8,536 nucleotides of DNA from AWTP1-13 sp035253505 (GCA_035253505.1 DATFCC010000281.1:1-8536); one strand, 5' to 3'. Numbered from the stretch's first letter, positions 1 through 6,151 are shown. Notes: a model not told the origin generated them from the sequence alone. A program made the numbers and translations.

Positions 1-413
1 ATGACATTGATCGGAACGCCGGCAGCGCGCGCGGCTTGGAACATGTGCGCCGCCTCCTCGTCGTCGCCGGCCGCACCGACGACCACCGCCGCTCCGGCGA
101 AGTCCTCCGGAGACCATTGCGAGCCTCGCAGCGAGATCGGCCCGGCCGGCGGATCGGCGGCCAGCGCCTCCAGCTCCGGACAGACGTCGACGGCGCAGAC
201 GACCACCTGTGCACCCGCCGCCGAGAGCAGCTCCGCCTTCCAGGCGGCGCCCTCGTTGCCGCCGGCCACCACGACGCGCTTGCCCTCGAGCTTGAAGAAC
301 ACGGGAAGGGTGGCCAGCGGCTCCATTCGCCGCGGGCGAGCTGGCCGAGGCGTTCGTCCGGCGACTGCACGCAAAGGCACCGTGTTGCTCGCGGATTCGT
401 TGGGACGCGACAT
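1..413 (-). CDS. cysG: Siroheme synthase CysG, N-terminal part (3' end beyond the window)
   Basis: CysG makes siroheme from uroporphyrinogen III. Its N-terminal domain is the NAD-dependent precorrin-2 dehydrogenase/sirohydrochlorin ferrochelatase, and a C-terminal SUMT methyltransferase domain is expected outside the window. The 137 complete codons visible include LPVFFKLEGKRVVVAGG (residues 36-52), the first Rossmann strand and loop, then the helix AAWKAELLSAAG (56-67), and VVVGAAGDD (110-118). In the last motif, Asp117 lines up with the catalytic Asp104 of E. coli CysG. The glycine loop reads AGGNEGA rather than the VGGGDVA of E. coli. The chosen ATG at 413 overlaps the TGA of the upstream flavoprotein gene by one base (TGATG), which suggests translational coupling. 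An in-frame ATG at 326 would remove a 29-residue Arg/Pro-rich extension and start directly at the conserved fold. Neither start has a clear ribosome binding site. Siroheme is the cofactor of the NirA-type enzyme two genes upstream. Confidence 0.87.
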   Translation of the reverse strand, partial: MSRPNESASNTVPLRAVAGRTPRPARPRRMEPLATLPVFFKLEGKRVVVAGGNEGAAWKAELLSAAGAQVVVCAVDVCPELEALAADPPAGPISLRGSQWSPEDFAGAAVVVGAAGDDEEAAHMFQAARAAGVPINV

Positions 414-2005
414 CAGTAGACGTCGGCCTGGTAGCGGCCACATGCCTTGAGCTCGGCGATGAATGCCTTCGCCGCGTCACCTGCCATGCCGCCCTCTGCC
501 GCGACGATCTCGGTCACGGCCGCCTCGACATCCTTCGCCATGCGCAGAGCATCGCCGCAGACGTAGAAATGCGCGCCGTCCTGCAGCCACGCCCAGAGCT
601 GCGAGGCCTCCTGCCGCATGCGATCCTGCACGTAGACCTTGGCGGCGCCGTCGCGTGACCAGGCCGTCGACAGTTTCCTCAGCACCCCTCTGCTGAGGAA
701 CTGCTCCAGCTCCTCGCGATAGAAGAAATCCGTCTCCTCATGCTGGTGGCCGAAGAACAACCAGGCGCTTCCTGGCGCGGGATGCGTCGCACGCTCCTGC
801 AGAAAGGCGCGGAAGGACGCGATGCCGGTGCCCGGGCCGACCATGATGATCGGCGTGGCGGCATCCGCCGGCAGTCGAAAGGCATGCGCCTTCTGGATGT
901 AGACTTTCAGCTCTGCGCCGGGGCTCACGCGCTCGCAAAGGTGGCTCGACGCAACACCGGTCCGCTGCCGGCCGGCGGCCTCGTAGCGCACCATGTCGAC
1001 CGTGAGGCTGACGCGGCCGGGCGTTGCGTGCGGCGAGGACGCGATCGAATAGAGCCGGGGCTGCAGCGGTTCCAAGACCTCGATGAAGGCCTCCGGATCC
1101 GGTCGCAGGCCAGGAAACATCTCGAGCGCGGCGAGCACATCGAGCGTTGCCGCATCGCCGTCGTGATCGCTGCCCTTGGCCAGCGCCTGAGCCCTCCGGC
1201 GCCGATCGCCGCCGGTGAGATAGGAGATGAGCTGAAACAGGGTGTCGGGCGCGGGCGAGAGCGACATGTCCTCGGTGAGAACATCGCGCAGCGCACGCCC
1301 GGCGATGGGGAAGTCCGGCGGCGCGCCGATGGCGGCGATGATCTGGTCGACGAGGACGGGATCGTTGCCGGGGAACACACCAAAGCTGTCGCCCACCACG
1401 TAGCCGAGATCGGCTCCAGCCAGATCGATGTCGATGTGATAGGTCGATTTGCGGGAGCCGGCACCGTTGAGCCGCTTCCTTGAGAGAAAGCGCGCCGGCA
1501 CAGGCTTGTCGCGCGAGCGGCCGGGACGCTGGTCCGCGGACGTGCCGGGTTTGGCGCCGGCCTTGGCGGCCTGCTCGTCGGGGTCGAGAACGCCGCCACC
1601 CATCTCCTCGACCAGCGCCTTCAGCATGCGGGCCGTGGCCTTGCCGCCTGGCACGCACAGGTTGAGGCGCGGCTCGGCTTGCAGGAAGATGCTGTCGGCG
1701 TAGGCCTCGCACGTATAGCCGCACTGGCCGCAGTCCTGCTGGCCCATGGCCGCCATCATGCGGCGACGCAGCGGCCGCGCAGCGGCGAGCTGCATGCGAT
1801 GGTCGATCGGCATGGCCGGATCGTGCCACGGCGCAGCCCCGTCATCGCCATCGTCGAGCGGCCCTTTGGGCTCCGGCGATGGAAGGGGCACGGCCGGTGC
1901 TTGACCGAGGCCGAATGTGCGCACGAAGAATTCGTCGAGGAGTGCCCGTTCCCTTTCCGAGAAAGGGGCCGTCTCGGGGATCAGCCTGGGAGCGTGAAGC
2001 GTCAT
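413..2005 (-). CDS. CysJ-like NADPH/FAD reductase with an N-terminal [4Fe-4S] module (sulfite reductase flavoprotein alpha-type)
   Basis: This 530-residue flavoprotein probably moves electrons from NADPH through FAD to the siroheme reductase encoded just upstream. Residues 92-117 carry four cysteines spaced C-x2-C-x3-C-x17-C, followed by VPGG, as in the 4Fe-4S domain of the RnfB/CO-dehydrogenase type (PF04060-like). A charged linker (about 140-172) leads to a CysJ-type FAD domain with RLYSIASSP (317-325). The NADPH domain shows GPGTGIASFRAFLQER (390-405), WLFFGHQHEETDFFYREELE (415-433 region) and YVCGDALRMAKDV (481-493). The C-terminus GRYQADVY closely resembles that of CysJ, ending in the stacking tyrosine. 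No FMN-binding flavodoxin domain is present, unlike classical CysJ (about 600 residues). The ATG overlaps the nirA stop by 4 bp (ATGA), and GGGAGGGG lies 7 bases upstream as a strong ribosome binding site. Databases usually label such proteins sulfite reductase subunit alpha; the operon suggests nitrite reduction instead. Confidence 0.88.
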   Translation of the reverse strand: MTLHAPRLIPETAPFSERERALLDEFFVRTFGLGQAPAVPLPSPEPKGPLDDGDDGAAPWHDPAMPIDHRMQLAAARPLRRRMMAAMGQQDCGQCGYTCEAYADSIFLQAEPRLNLCVPGGKATARMLKALVEEMGGGVLDPDEQAAKAGAKPGTSADQRPGRSRDKPVPARFLSRKRLNGAGSRKSTYHIDIDLAGADLGYVVGDSFGVFPGNDPVLVDQIIAAIGAPPDFPIAGRALRDVLTEDMSLSPAPDTLFQLISYLTGGDRRRRAQALAKGSDHDGDAATLDVLAALEMFPGLRPDPEAFIEVLEPLQPRLYSIASSPHATPGRVSLTVDMVRYEAAGRQRTGVASSHLCERVSPGAELKVYIQKAHAFRLPADAATPIIMVGPGTGIASFRAFLQERATHPAPGSAWLFFGHQHEETDFFYREELEQFLSRGVLRKLSTAWSRDGAAKVYVQDRMRQEASQLWAWLQDGAHFYVCGDALRMAKDVEAAVTEIVAAEGGMAGDAAKAFIAELKACGRYQADVY

Positions 2006-3777
2006 CGGGCGTCCCCTCCCACGAGGTTTTGCAGAGCCTCGATGGCGTGGCGGCGGGTGAAGGCGTGGAAGGTCTCATCCTTGCTCGCGCGATGCGCGAG
2101 ATAGGTGCGCAGCAGCTTCTCGACCGCGACGGGGCAATCCTCGCTTTTCACGTCGCGGAGAAGCTCGCGCCCGATGGCGGCGTCGGCGCCGTAGCCGCCG
2201 CCGACCACGACGTGAAAGCCCTCCACCGTGTCGCCATCCTCGCCGACCGGAATGCGGCAGCCCACCAGGCCGATGTCGCCGATGTAATGCTGGGCGCAGG
2301 AGTTGGGGCAGCCGGTGAGGTGAATGTTGATGGGGTGGTCGATCTCGAGCCGGCTCTCGACATGCTCGACGATGCGGGTGCCCGTGCCTTTGGTATCCGA
2401 CGTGGCAAGCCTGCACCCGGTATTGCCGGTGCAGGCGACGAGCCCGGCGCGCACGGCGCTCGCCTGCCAGTTGAGGCCGATGCCTTCGATGCGTGCTTTC
2501 GCCTCCGCGACCTTCGCGTCCGCAATGCCGGAGATCAGCAGGTTCTGCCAGACGGTAAGGCGTATGTCGCCGTCGCCCAGATCGGATGCTATCCGCGCGA
2601 GACCGCGGATCTGATCGCTCGTCATCCTTCCGAGCGGCAACACGACGCCGATATAGCTCGAGCCGCCCTGCTTCTGGGCATGCACACCGATGTGCGCCTG
2701 CCGGTCCTGCCGGGGTCGCGGCGCCAGCATTGCAGCATCGCAACGGGTCAGCTTGCGCCCCAGGACGTGCTCGACTGCGGCGATAAGCTTGTCCGCCCCC
2801 CACGCGTCGAGCACATACTTGAGGCGCGCCTTGGCGCGGTTGGTCCGGTCGCCCTCGGCGATGAACACGCGCAGGATGGCATCCGCGACCTCGGTCGCCT
2901 CCTCCGGCCGGACGAGGATGCCGGTATCGCGCGCCAGGTCCTTGTGGCCGGTGATGCCGCCGAGCATGAGGCGGAACCATATGCCCGGGGTGACCGGCGG
3001 TTGCGCCGCCCTGGCCGCCTCCAGGACCTGCACCGCCTGGAAGCCGATGTCGTTGGTGTCCTCGAGCGTGGCGATCTCGCCGCCGCCGTCGAAGGCCACA
3101 TTGAATTTGCGCGGGATGCCGTACAGCGAGCGGTCATTCAGGATGTGGAAGTGCAACTCGCGCGCATGGGGGCGCGTGTCGAGCAGCGCCTGCCGGCTGA
3201 TGCCGGCGGTCGCATCGCCGGTGATGTTGCGGATGTTGTCGGCGCCCGAGCCCCGTGAGCAAAGGCCCAGATCTTGAATGGCTTCGACCATGGCCGGCGC
3301 GTGCCGGGGCGCGATCTCCCTGATCTGCAGATTGGCCCGCGTCGTGACGTGCGCGTAGCCGCCGCCGTAGCGCTCCGCCAGGTCGGCGAGGCCCGCAAAC
3401 TGGTGAGCCGCGAGAATCCCGTTCGGCAGGCGCAGCCGGCACATGTAGCTGTCCTGCGTCGGCGCAACGTAGAACAGGCCATGGAAGCGCCAGCGGAAGT
3501 TGTCCGGCGGTGTCGGCGCGCTGTTCGCGTTGGCCTGCTGCTTCAGGCGCCTGTAGGCGTCGAAGGGATGCTCCTCGCGCTTCCACTTCTCGGGATCGGA
3601 GAGCTTCCGGCCCTCCGCCTCGAACCGAGCCATGGCCTTGTGATGAGCGGCATCCGGCCCGCCTGGCGCTGCCGCGCCATTGGCGACAGACGCGGCAGCT
3701 TCGGGCCGCAAGGCGCTGAGCCCGGCAACCAGGCCCTCCAGGTAGCGCTTCTGCTCGGCGGAGAAGTCGGCGCTCAC
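2002..3777 (-). CDS. nirA: NirA-family siroheme/[4Fe-4S] reductase, probably assimilatory nitrite reductase
   Basis: This cytoplasmic hemoprotein (591 residues) catalyses a six-electron reduction, most likely nitrite to ammonium. It has the duplicated nitrite/sulfite reductase architecture. The first half contains HVTTRANLQIRE (143-154) and GADNIRNITG (178-187), which carry the substrate-binding arginines 147 and 183, and IPRKFNVAF (221-229). The second half contains the cluster/siroheme ligands C-x5-C (449, 455; ACTGNTGC) and C-x3-C (490, 494; TGCPNSC). The K224-x-N226 pair matches plant and cyanobacterial nitrite reductases, where sulfite reductases have K-x-K. The start is the GTG at 3777: it lies 7 bp after the nirC stop, has GGAG 10 bases upstream, and gives MSADFSAEQKRYLEG, a typical family start. 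The same frame is open further upstream, but only as an Arg/Ser/Pro-rich shadow of nirC. Sulfite reduction cannot be excluded, since a sulfate importer lies next door. Confidence 0.9.
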   Translation of the reverse strand: MSADFSAEQKRYLEGLVAGLSALRPEAAASVANGAAAPGGPDAAHHKAMARFEAEGRKLSDPEKWKREEHPFDAYRRLKQQANANSAPTPPDNFRWRFHGLFYVAPTQDSYMCRLRLPNGILAAHQFAGLADLAERYGGGYAHVTTRANLQIREIAPRHAPAMVEAIQDLGLCSRGSGADNIRNITGDATAGISRQALLDTRPHARELHFHILNDRSLYGIPRKFNVAFDGGGEIATLEDTNDIGFQAVQVLEAARAAQPPVTPGIWFRLMLGGITGHKDLARDTGILVRPEEATEVADAILRVFIAEGDRTNRAKARLKYVLDAWGADKLIAAVEHVLGRKLTRCDAAMLAPRPRQDRQAHIGVHAQKQGGSSYIGVVLPLGRMTSDQIRGLARIASDLGDGDIRLTVWQNLLISGIADAKVAEAKARIEGIGLNWQASAVRAGLVACTGNTGCRLATSDTKGTGTRIVEHVESRLEIDHPINIHLTGCPNSCAQHYIGDIGLVGCRIPVGEDGDTVEGFHVVVGGGYGADAAIGRELLRDVKSEDCPVAVEKLLRTYLAHRASKDETFHAFTRRHAIEALQNLVGGDAR

Positions 3778-3784
3778 AGCCGGC

Positions 3785-4594
3785 TCACTCCGCCGGCGCC
3801 GGCACGCGCGGCGCGGACTTGGCCCACGCGGAGAGCGGCTCGCTCGCCCACCGGTAGGCGCCGGCCATGAACAGCACGCCGGCGATCGCATTGCCGAGCG
3901 TGACCCAGGCGAGATTGTGCAACATGCCCACCAGGCTGACTTGCGGAGGATGATTGCCCAGCAGGGCCACGGAGAAGATGGTCATGTTCGCCACGCTGTG
4001 CTCAAACCCGCATGCGATGAAGGCGAACAGGCACCAGAAGATCAGGATGCACTTGGCCGAATCGCTGGTGGCGCGGGCGCTGGTCCACAGCGCCAGGCAG
4101 ACCAGCCAGTTGCACAGGATGCCGCGCGCCACCAGGGCCAGCGCGGGCGAGTTCATCTTGTAGTCGGCGACCTTGAAGATGAGGTCGGCACCCTCCTTCA
4201 GGATCTGCCCACCGCCGCCGAGATAGAAGATGCCTGCCAGCAGAGCGGAGCCGAACAGGTTCCCGATCCACGTAAGGGCCCACGACGACTGCAGGTCGCG
4301 AGCGCTGATCGTCCCGCGCAGCATGCCGAAGGCCATGAACATCGTGTGCCCCGTGAACAGCTCCGAGCCCGCGAACACCACGAGCGTGAGCGCGATGCCG
4401 AAGCTGGCGCCCATGACGAGACTGCGCACGGAAGGGTCGATCGCCTGCCCCACGCTGAAGATGAGGAGAATGCCGACGCCCACGTAGGCGCCGGCCATGG
4501 CGGAAGCGATGAGGAAGCCAAGCGGATTGCGCCGCAACGCCTGCGCCTTGGCGGCAGCGAGCTCGGCGAATTGCTCGATGGTCTTCTGGTACAT
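3785..4594 (-). CDS. nirC: Nitrite channel NirC (formate/nitrite transporter family)
   Basis: This inner-membrane protein of 269 residues should form a pentameric nitrite channel that supplies the reductase downstream. Six hydrophobic segments lie near residues 25-49, 59-80, 105-126, 152-173, 182-210 and the C-terminal part. FNT hallmarks are AGSELFTGHTMF (75-86) and the pore histidine in GFEHSVANMT (His199). Long stretches resemble E. coli NirC as I recall it, for example SAMAGAYVGVGI (31-42), DPSVRSLVMGASFGIALTL (53-71), CNWLVCLALW (161-170) and HNLAWVTLGN. That makes NirC a better name than FocA. I chose the ATG at 4594 because AAGGGGG lies 9 bases before it; in-frame ATGs at 4603 and 4624 are possible, but at 4603 the G-run would touch the start codon. 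It is the first gene of the minus-strand operon, with a sigma-54-like element 66-81 bp upstream of the start. Confidence 0.92.
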   Translation of the reverse strand: MYQKTIEQFAELAAAKAQALRRNPLGFLIASAMAGAYVGVGILLIFSVGQAIDPSVRSLVMGASFGIALTLVVFAGSELFTGHTMFMAFGMLRGTISARDLQSSWALTWIGNLFGSALLAGIFYLGGGGQILKEGADLIFKVADYKMNSPALALVARGILCNWLVCLALWTSARATSDSAKCILIFWCLFAFIACGFEHSVANMTIFSVALLGNHPPQVSLVGMLHNLAWVTLGNAIAGVLFMAGAYRWASEPLSAWAKSAPRVPAPAE

Positions 4595-4659
4595 GCCTGG
4601 CATCCCCCTTCTTGGCCACGCCATGACGAGCGGCGGCGGCGACGGTCGCCGGTGCCGTT

Positions 4660-4675
4660 AACAATTTTCGTGCCA
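4660..4675 (-). promoter_or_regulatory. Sigma-54 (RpoN)-like -24/-12 promoter for nirC
   Basis: Read on the minus strand, the site is TGGCACG-AAAA-TTGTT. The -24 half is identical to the consensus TGGCACG, the spacer is the required four bases, and the -12 half TTGTT differs from the consensus TTGCT/TTGCA only in the C of the GC pair. GG and the -12 doublet are separated by exactly 10 bases. Transcription would start near 4649 and leave a leader of about 55 bases before the nirC ATG at 4594. Sigma-54 with NtrC commonly drives nitrogen-assimilation genes, which fits a nitrite operon. I could not find a convincing NtrC enhancer pair upstream. The C-to-T change at -12 lowers confidence. Confidence 0.5.
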
Positions 4676-4827
4676 CTCGGGCCGATCGGAGTTTGTGCTC
4701 GGCAAATCAACGCGCTTGCGGGGCGATGGACCGGGGCCGCCGGGGCGCGCAGCTTCTTTTGTCGGCAGCTCGCGGCCGGTTGGGCGTTATTTGTGCATTG
4801 CGGGACAACCCGGCCCGGCGTTCGTGA

Positions 4828-4849
4828 TCCGCCCCCGCGGACGTTTTTT
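4828..4849 (+). terminator. Possible short intrinsic terminator-like hairpin
   Basis: On the plus strand, TCCGC (4828-4832) pairs perfectly with GCGGA (4837-4841) around a CCCC loop, then come two bases and a run of six T (4844-4849). The stem has only 5 bp, short for a Rho-independent terminator. No plus-strand gene upstream within the intergenic region would need it. It could block stray transcription toward sbp, end an unseen small RNA, or be chance. The related downstream repeat copy (T-run at 4904-4909) has no matching stem. Confidence 0.25.
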
Positions 4850-5008
4850 CGCCGGCGGCTCAGCTTCACGGGGCCGGCGAACCACGATCCGTTCGATTAG
4901 ATGTTTTTTCTACTTCTAGCCGTCATAAGCGCAGTGATCTGGTGTTTTATTCTATGAATGGCTTGATTTTGAAACGGCTTGCCGCGAGTTTCCCGCATCC
5001 GGCGAGCC

Positions 5009-5076
5009 ACCGGCCGCGCCGGTTCCGGGTGGGCGCTGGAACCGTCCTCCACGGCGCCTGTTCCAGCAGAACGGAA
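5009..5076 (+). promoter_or_regulatory. Candidate structured leader of sbp with mutually exclusive hairpins
   Basis: Four inverted repeats follow each other and share arms. Stem A is ACCGGC (5009-5014) with GCCGGT (5018-5023). Stem B is CGGTTCC (5020-5026) with GGAACCG (5038-5044). Stem C is GCTGGAAC (5035-5042) with GTTCCAGC (5060-5067). Stem D is TTCC (5061-5064) with GGAA (5073-5076). A and B, B and C, and C and D cannot form together. The array ends 37 bases before the sbp start codon. I do not recognise a known riboswitch class, and whether the region is transcribed is unknown. Confidence 0.35.
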
Positions 5077-5113
5077 GCTTGGGTCCAGCCGGGCGCAAGA
5101 TAGAGGCTTCGAC

Positions 5114-6133
5114 ATGAGGGCGGGTCACAAAGCCATCGTTCGCGTGGCGGCGGCTCTGGCTGCCACTGCGCTTCTTGCGGGCAGCTTGCAGGCGCAGACG
5201 CTCCTCAACGTCTCCTACGATCCCACGCGCGAGCTCTACAAGGATTTCAGCGCCGCGTTCGTGGAGGAGTGGAGGACCAAGACCGGACAGACGATCGGCA
5301 TCCGAATGTCGCATGGCGGCTCGGGCAAGCAGGCCAGATCGGTCATCGATGGGCTGCCTGCCGACGTTGTCACGCTGGCCCTCGCCGCCGATATCGACGC
5401 CATCGCGGAGAAGACCGGCAAGATCCCCGCCGACTGGCAGAAACGGCTGCCGCACAACAGTGCGCCCTACACCTCGACCATCGTCTTCCTGGTGCGCAAG
5501 GGCAATCCGAAGAACATCAAGGACTGGGACGACCTCGCCAAGCCCGGTGTGCAGGTGATCACGCCCAACCCGAAGACCTCCGGGGGTGCGCGGTGGAACT
5601 ATCTTGCGGCCTGGGCCTACGCCAGCGAGGCGCTCAAAGGCGACGAGGCCAAAGTCCGGGACTTCGTGTCCCGCGTCTATGCCAACGTGCCGGTTCTCGA
5701 CACCGGCGCGCGCGGCTCGCTCATCACCTTCGCGCAGCGGGGTGTCGGCGACGTCTTCGTCTCATGGGAGAACGAGGCGTTCCTGGCCTCCGAGGAGTTC
5801 GGGAAGGACTCTTTCGCGGTGGTGGCGCCATCCCTCTCCATCCTGGCCGAGCCGCCCGTCAGCATCGTCGACGGCAATGTCGATCAGAAGGGGACGCGCG
5901 CGGTGGCCGAGGCCTACCTGCGTTTCCTCTATTCGCCCAAGGGACAGGCGCTGGCCGCCAAGCACTACTATCGGCCGGTCGAGCCGGAACATGCGGAGCC
6001 AGCGAGCCTGGAGAGATTCCCCAACCTTCGCATGGTGACCATTGACGGTGCGTTCGGCGGATGGGCCAAGGCGCAGCGCACCCACTTCGCGGACGGGGGC
6101 GTCTTCGACCAGATCTACCAGCCGAAGCGCTGA
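5114..6133 (+). CDS. sbp: Periplasmic sulfate-binding protein
   Basis: This is the sulfate-capturing component of the ABC importer completed by cysT, cysW and cysA (339 residues). The N-terminus is a signal peptide: basic MRAGHK, a hydrophobic stretch at 8-23 and a probable cleavage after SLQA (27/28). The mature protein starts with NVSYDPTRELYKDF (32-45), then has SHGGSGKQAR (66-75) followed by DVVTLALAADIDAI, and NPKTSGGAR (152-160), the second signature of prokaryotic sulfate-binding proteins. The length fits the family. I chose the ATG at 5114 because it gives a clean signal peptide and has AGAGG 7 bases upstream; the frame stays open to 4979, but that stretch is Arg/Pro-rich and non-conserved. 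It lies 18 bp before cysT. Regulation probably acts through the upstream intergenic region. Thiosulfate binding (CysP type) is possible; sequence alone does not separate the two. Confidence 0.95.
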   Translation: MRAGHKAIVRVAAALAATALLAGSLQAQTLLNVSYDPTRELYKDFSAAFVEEWRTKTGQTIGIRMSHGGSGKQARSVIDGLPADVVTLALAADIDAIAEKTGKIPADWQKRLPHNSAPYTSTIVFLVRKGNPKNIKDWDDLAKPGVQVITPNPKTSGGARWNYLAAWAYASEALKGDEAKVRDFVSRVYANVPVLDTGARGSLITFAQRGVGDVFVSWENEAFLASEEFGKDSFAVVAPSLSILAEPPVSIVDGNVDQKGTRAVAEAYLRFLYSPKGQALAAKHYYRPVEPEHAEPASLERFPNLRMVTIDGAFGGWAKAQRTHFADGGVFDQIYQPKR

Positions 6134-6151
6134 GCCGGCCGAGGTATCGGC

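Larger units (their letters stand above)
4595..5113. other. Divergent intergenic control region between nirC and sbp
   Basis: This 519-bp stretch separates two divergent operons and must hold both promoters. On the nirC side is a sigma-54-like element (4660-4675). In the middle is a degenerate direct repeat, CCGGCG-N5/6-GATCCG-N9-A-N-GTTTTTTC (4815-4850 and 4874-4910). The stretch 4893-4975 is clearly AT-rich for this genome and is the likeliest place for the sbp promoter, but I see no convincing -35/-10 pair. It also contains the small inverted repeat ATTC-TAT-GAAT (4949-4959) and GGCTTG repeated 16 bp apart (4960, 4976). Just before sbp lies a series of overlapping inverted repeats (5009-5076). 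Several open frames cross the region, but they have no ribosome binding site or recognisable protein, so I call none of them a gene. Confidence 0.8.

Noticed and set aside
1..450. Plus-strand open frame at the left edge (149 codons)
   Set aside because: The opposite strand encodes the start of CysG with a recognisable Rossmann motif; the plus-strand product is low-complexity Ala/Ser/Thr-rich sequence.
1879..3258. Long plus-strand open frame (459 codons) antisense to the flavoprotein and nirA genes
   Set aside because: The minus strand encodes well-conserved protein motifs across the whole stretch. Its codon bias in GC-rich DNA leaves the opposite strand free of stops. The antisense product shows no recognisable fold.
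3778..3891. Upstream extension of nirA to an ATG at 3891
   Set aside because: It would overlap the last 107 bases of nirC with an Arg/Ser/Pro-rich sequence unlike the family. The GTG at 3777 has a ribosome binding site and gives the typical N-terminus.
4692..4796. Two TTTGTGC words (4692-4698, 4790-4796) as NtrC half-sites upstream of the sigma-54-like promoter
   Set aside because: Neither has the opposing GCAC/GTGC arm at the spacing of the NtrC consensus, so I do not call enhancer sites.
4695..4919. Plus-strand 74-codon open frame in the intergenic region
   Set aside because: No ribosome binding site, no recognisable motif, Arg/Gly/Pro-rich composition, and it runs through the direct repeat and T-tracts that look regulatory.
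4949..4959. ATTC-TAT-GAAT inverted repeat as a CysB-type or other LysR operator
   Set aside because: The arms are only 4 bp and many LysR sites share such loose features. Without conservation data it cannot be told from chance in an AT-rich patch.
4976..5113. SAM-II or another known sulfur riboswitch upstream of sbp
   Set aside because: I could not match the conserved core sequences of known classes. The hairpin chain is reported only as an unclassified candidate leader.
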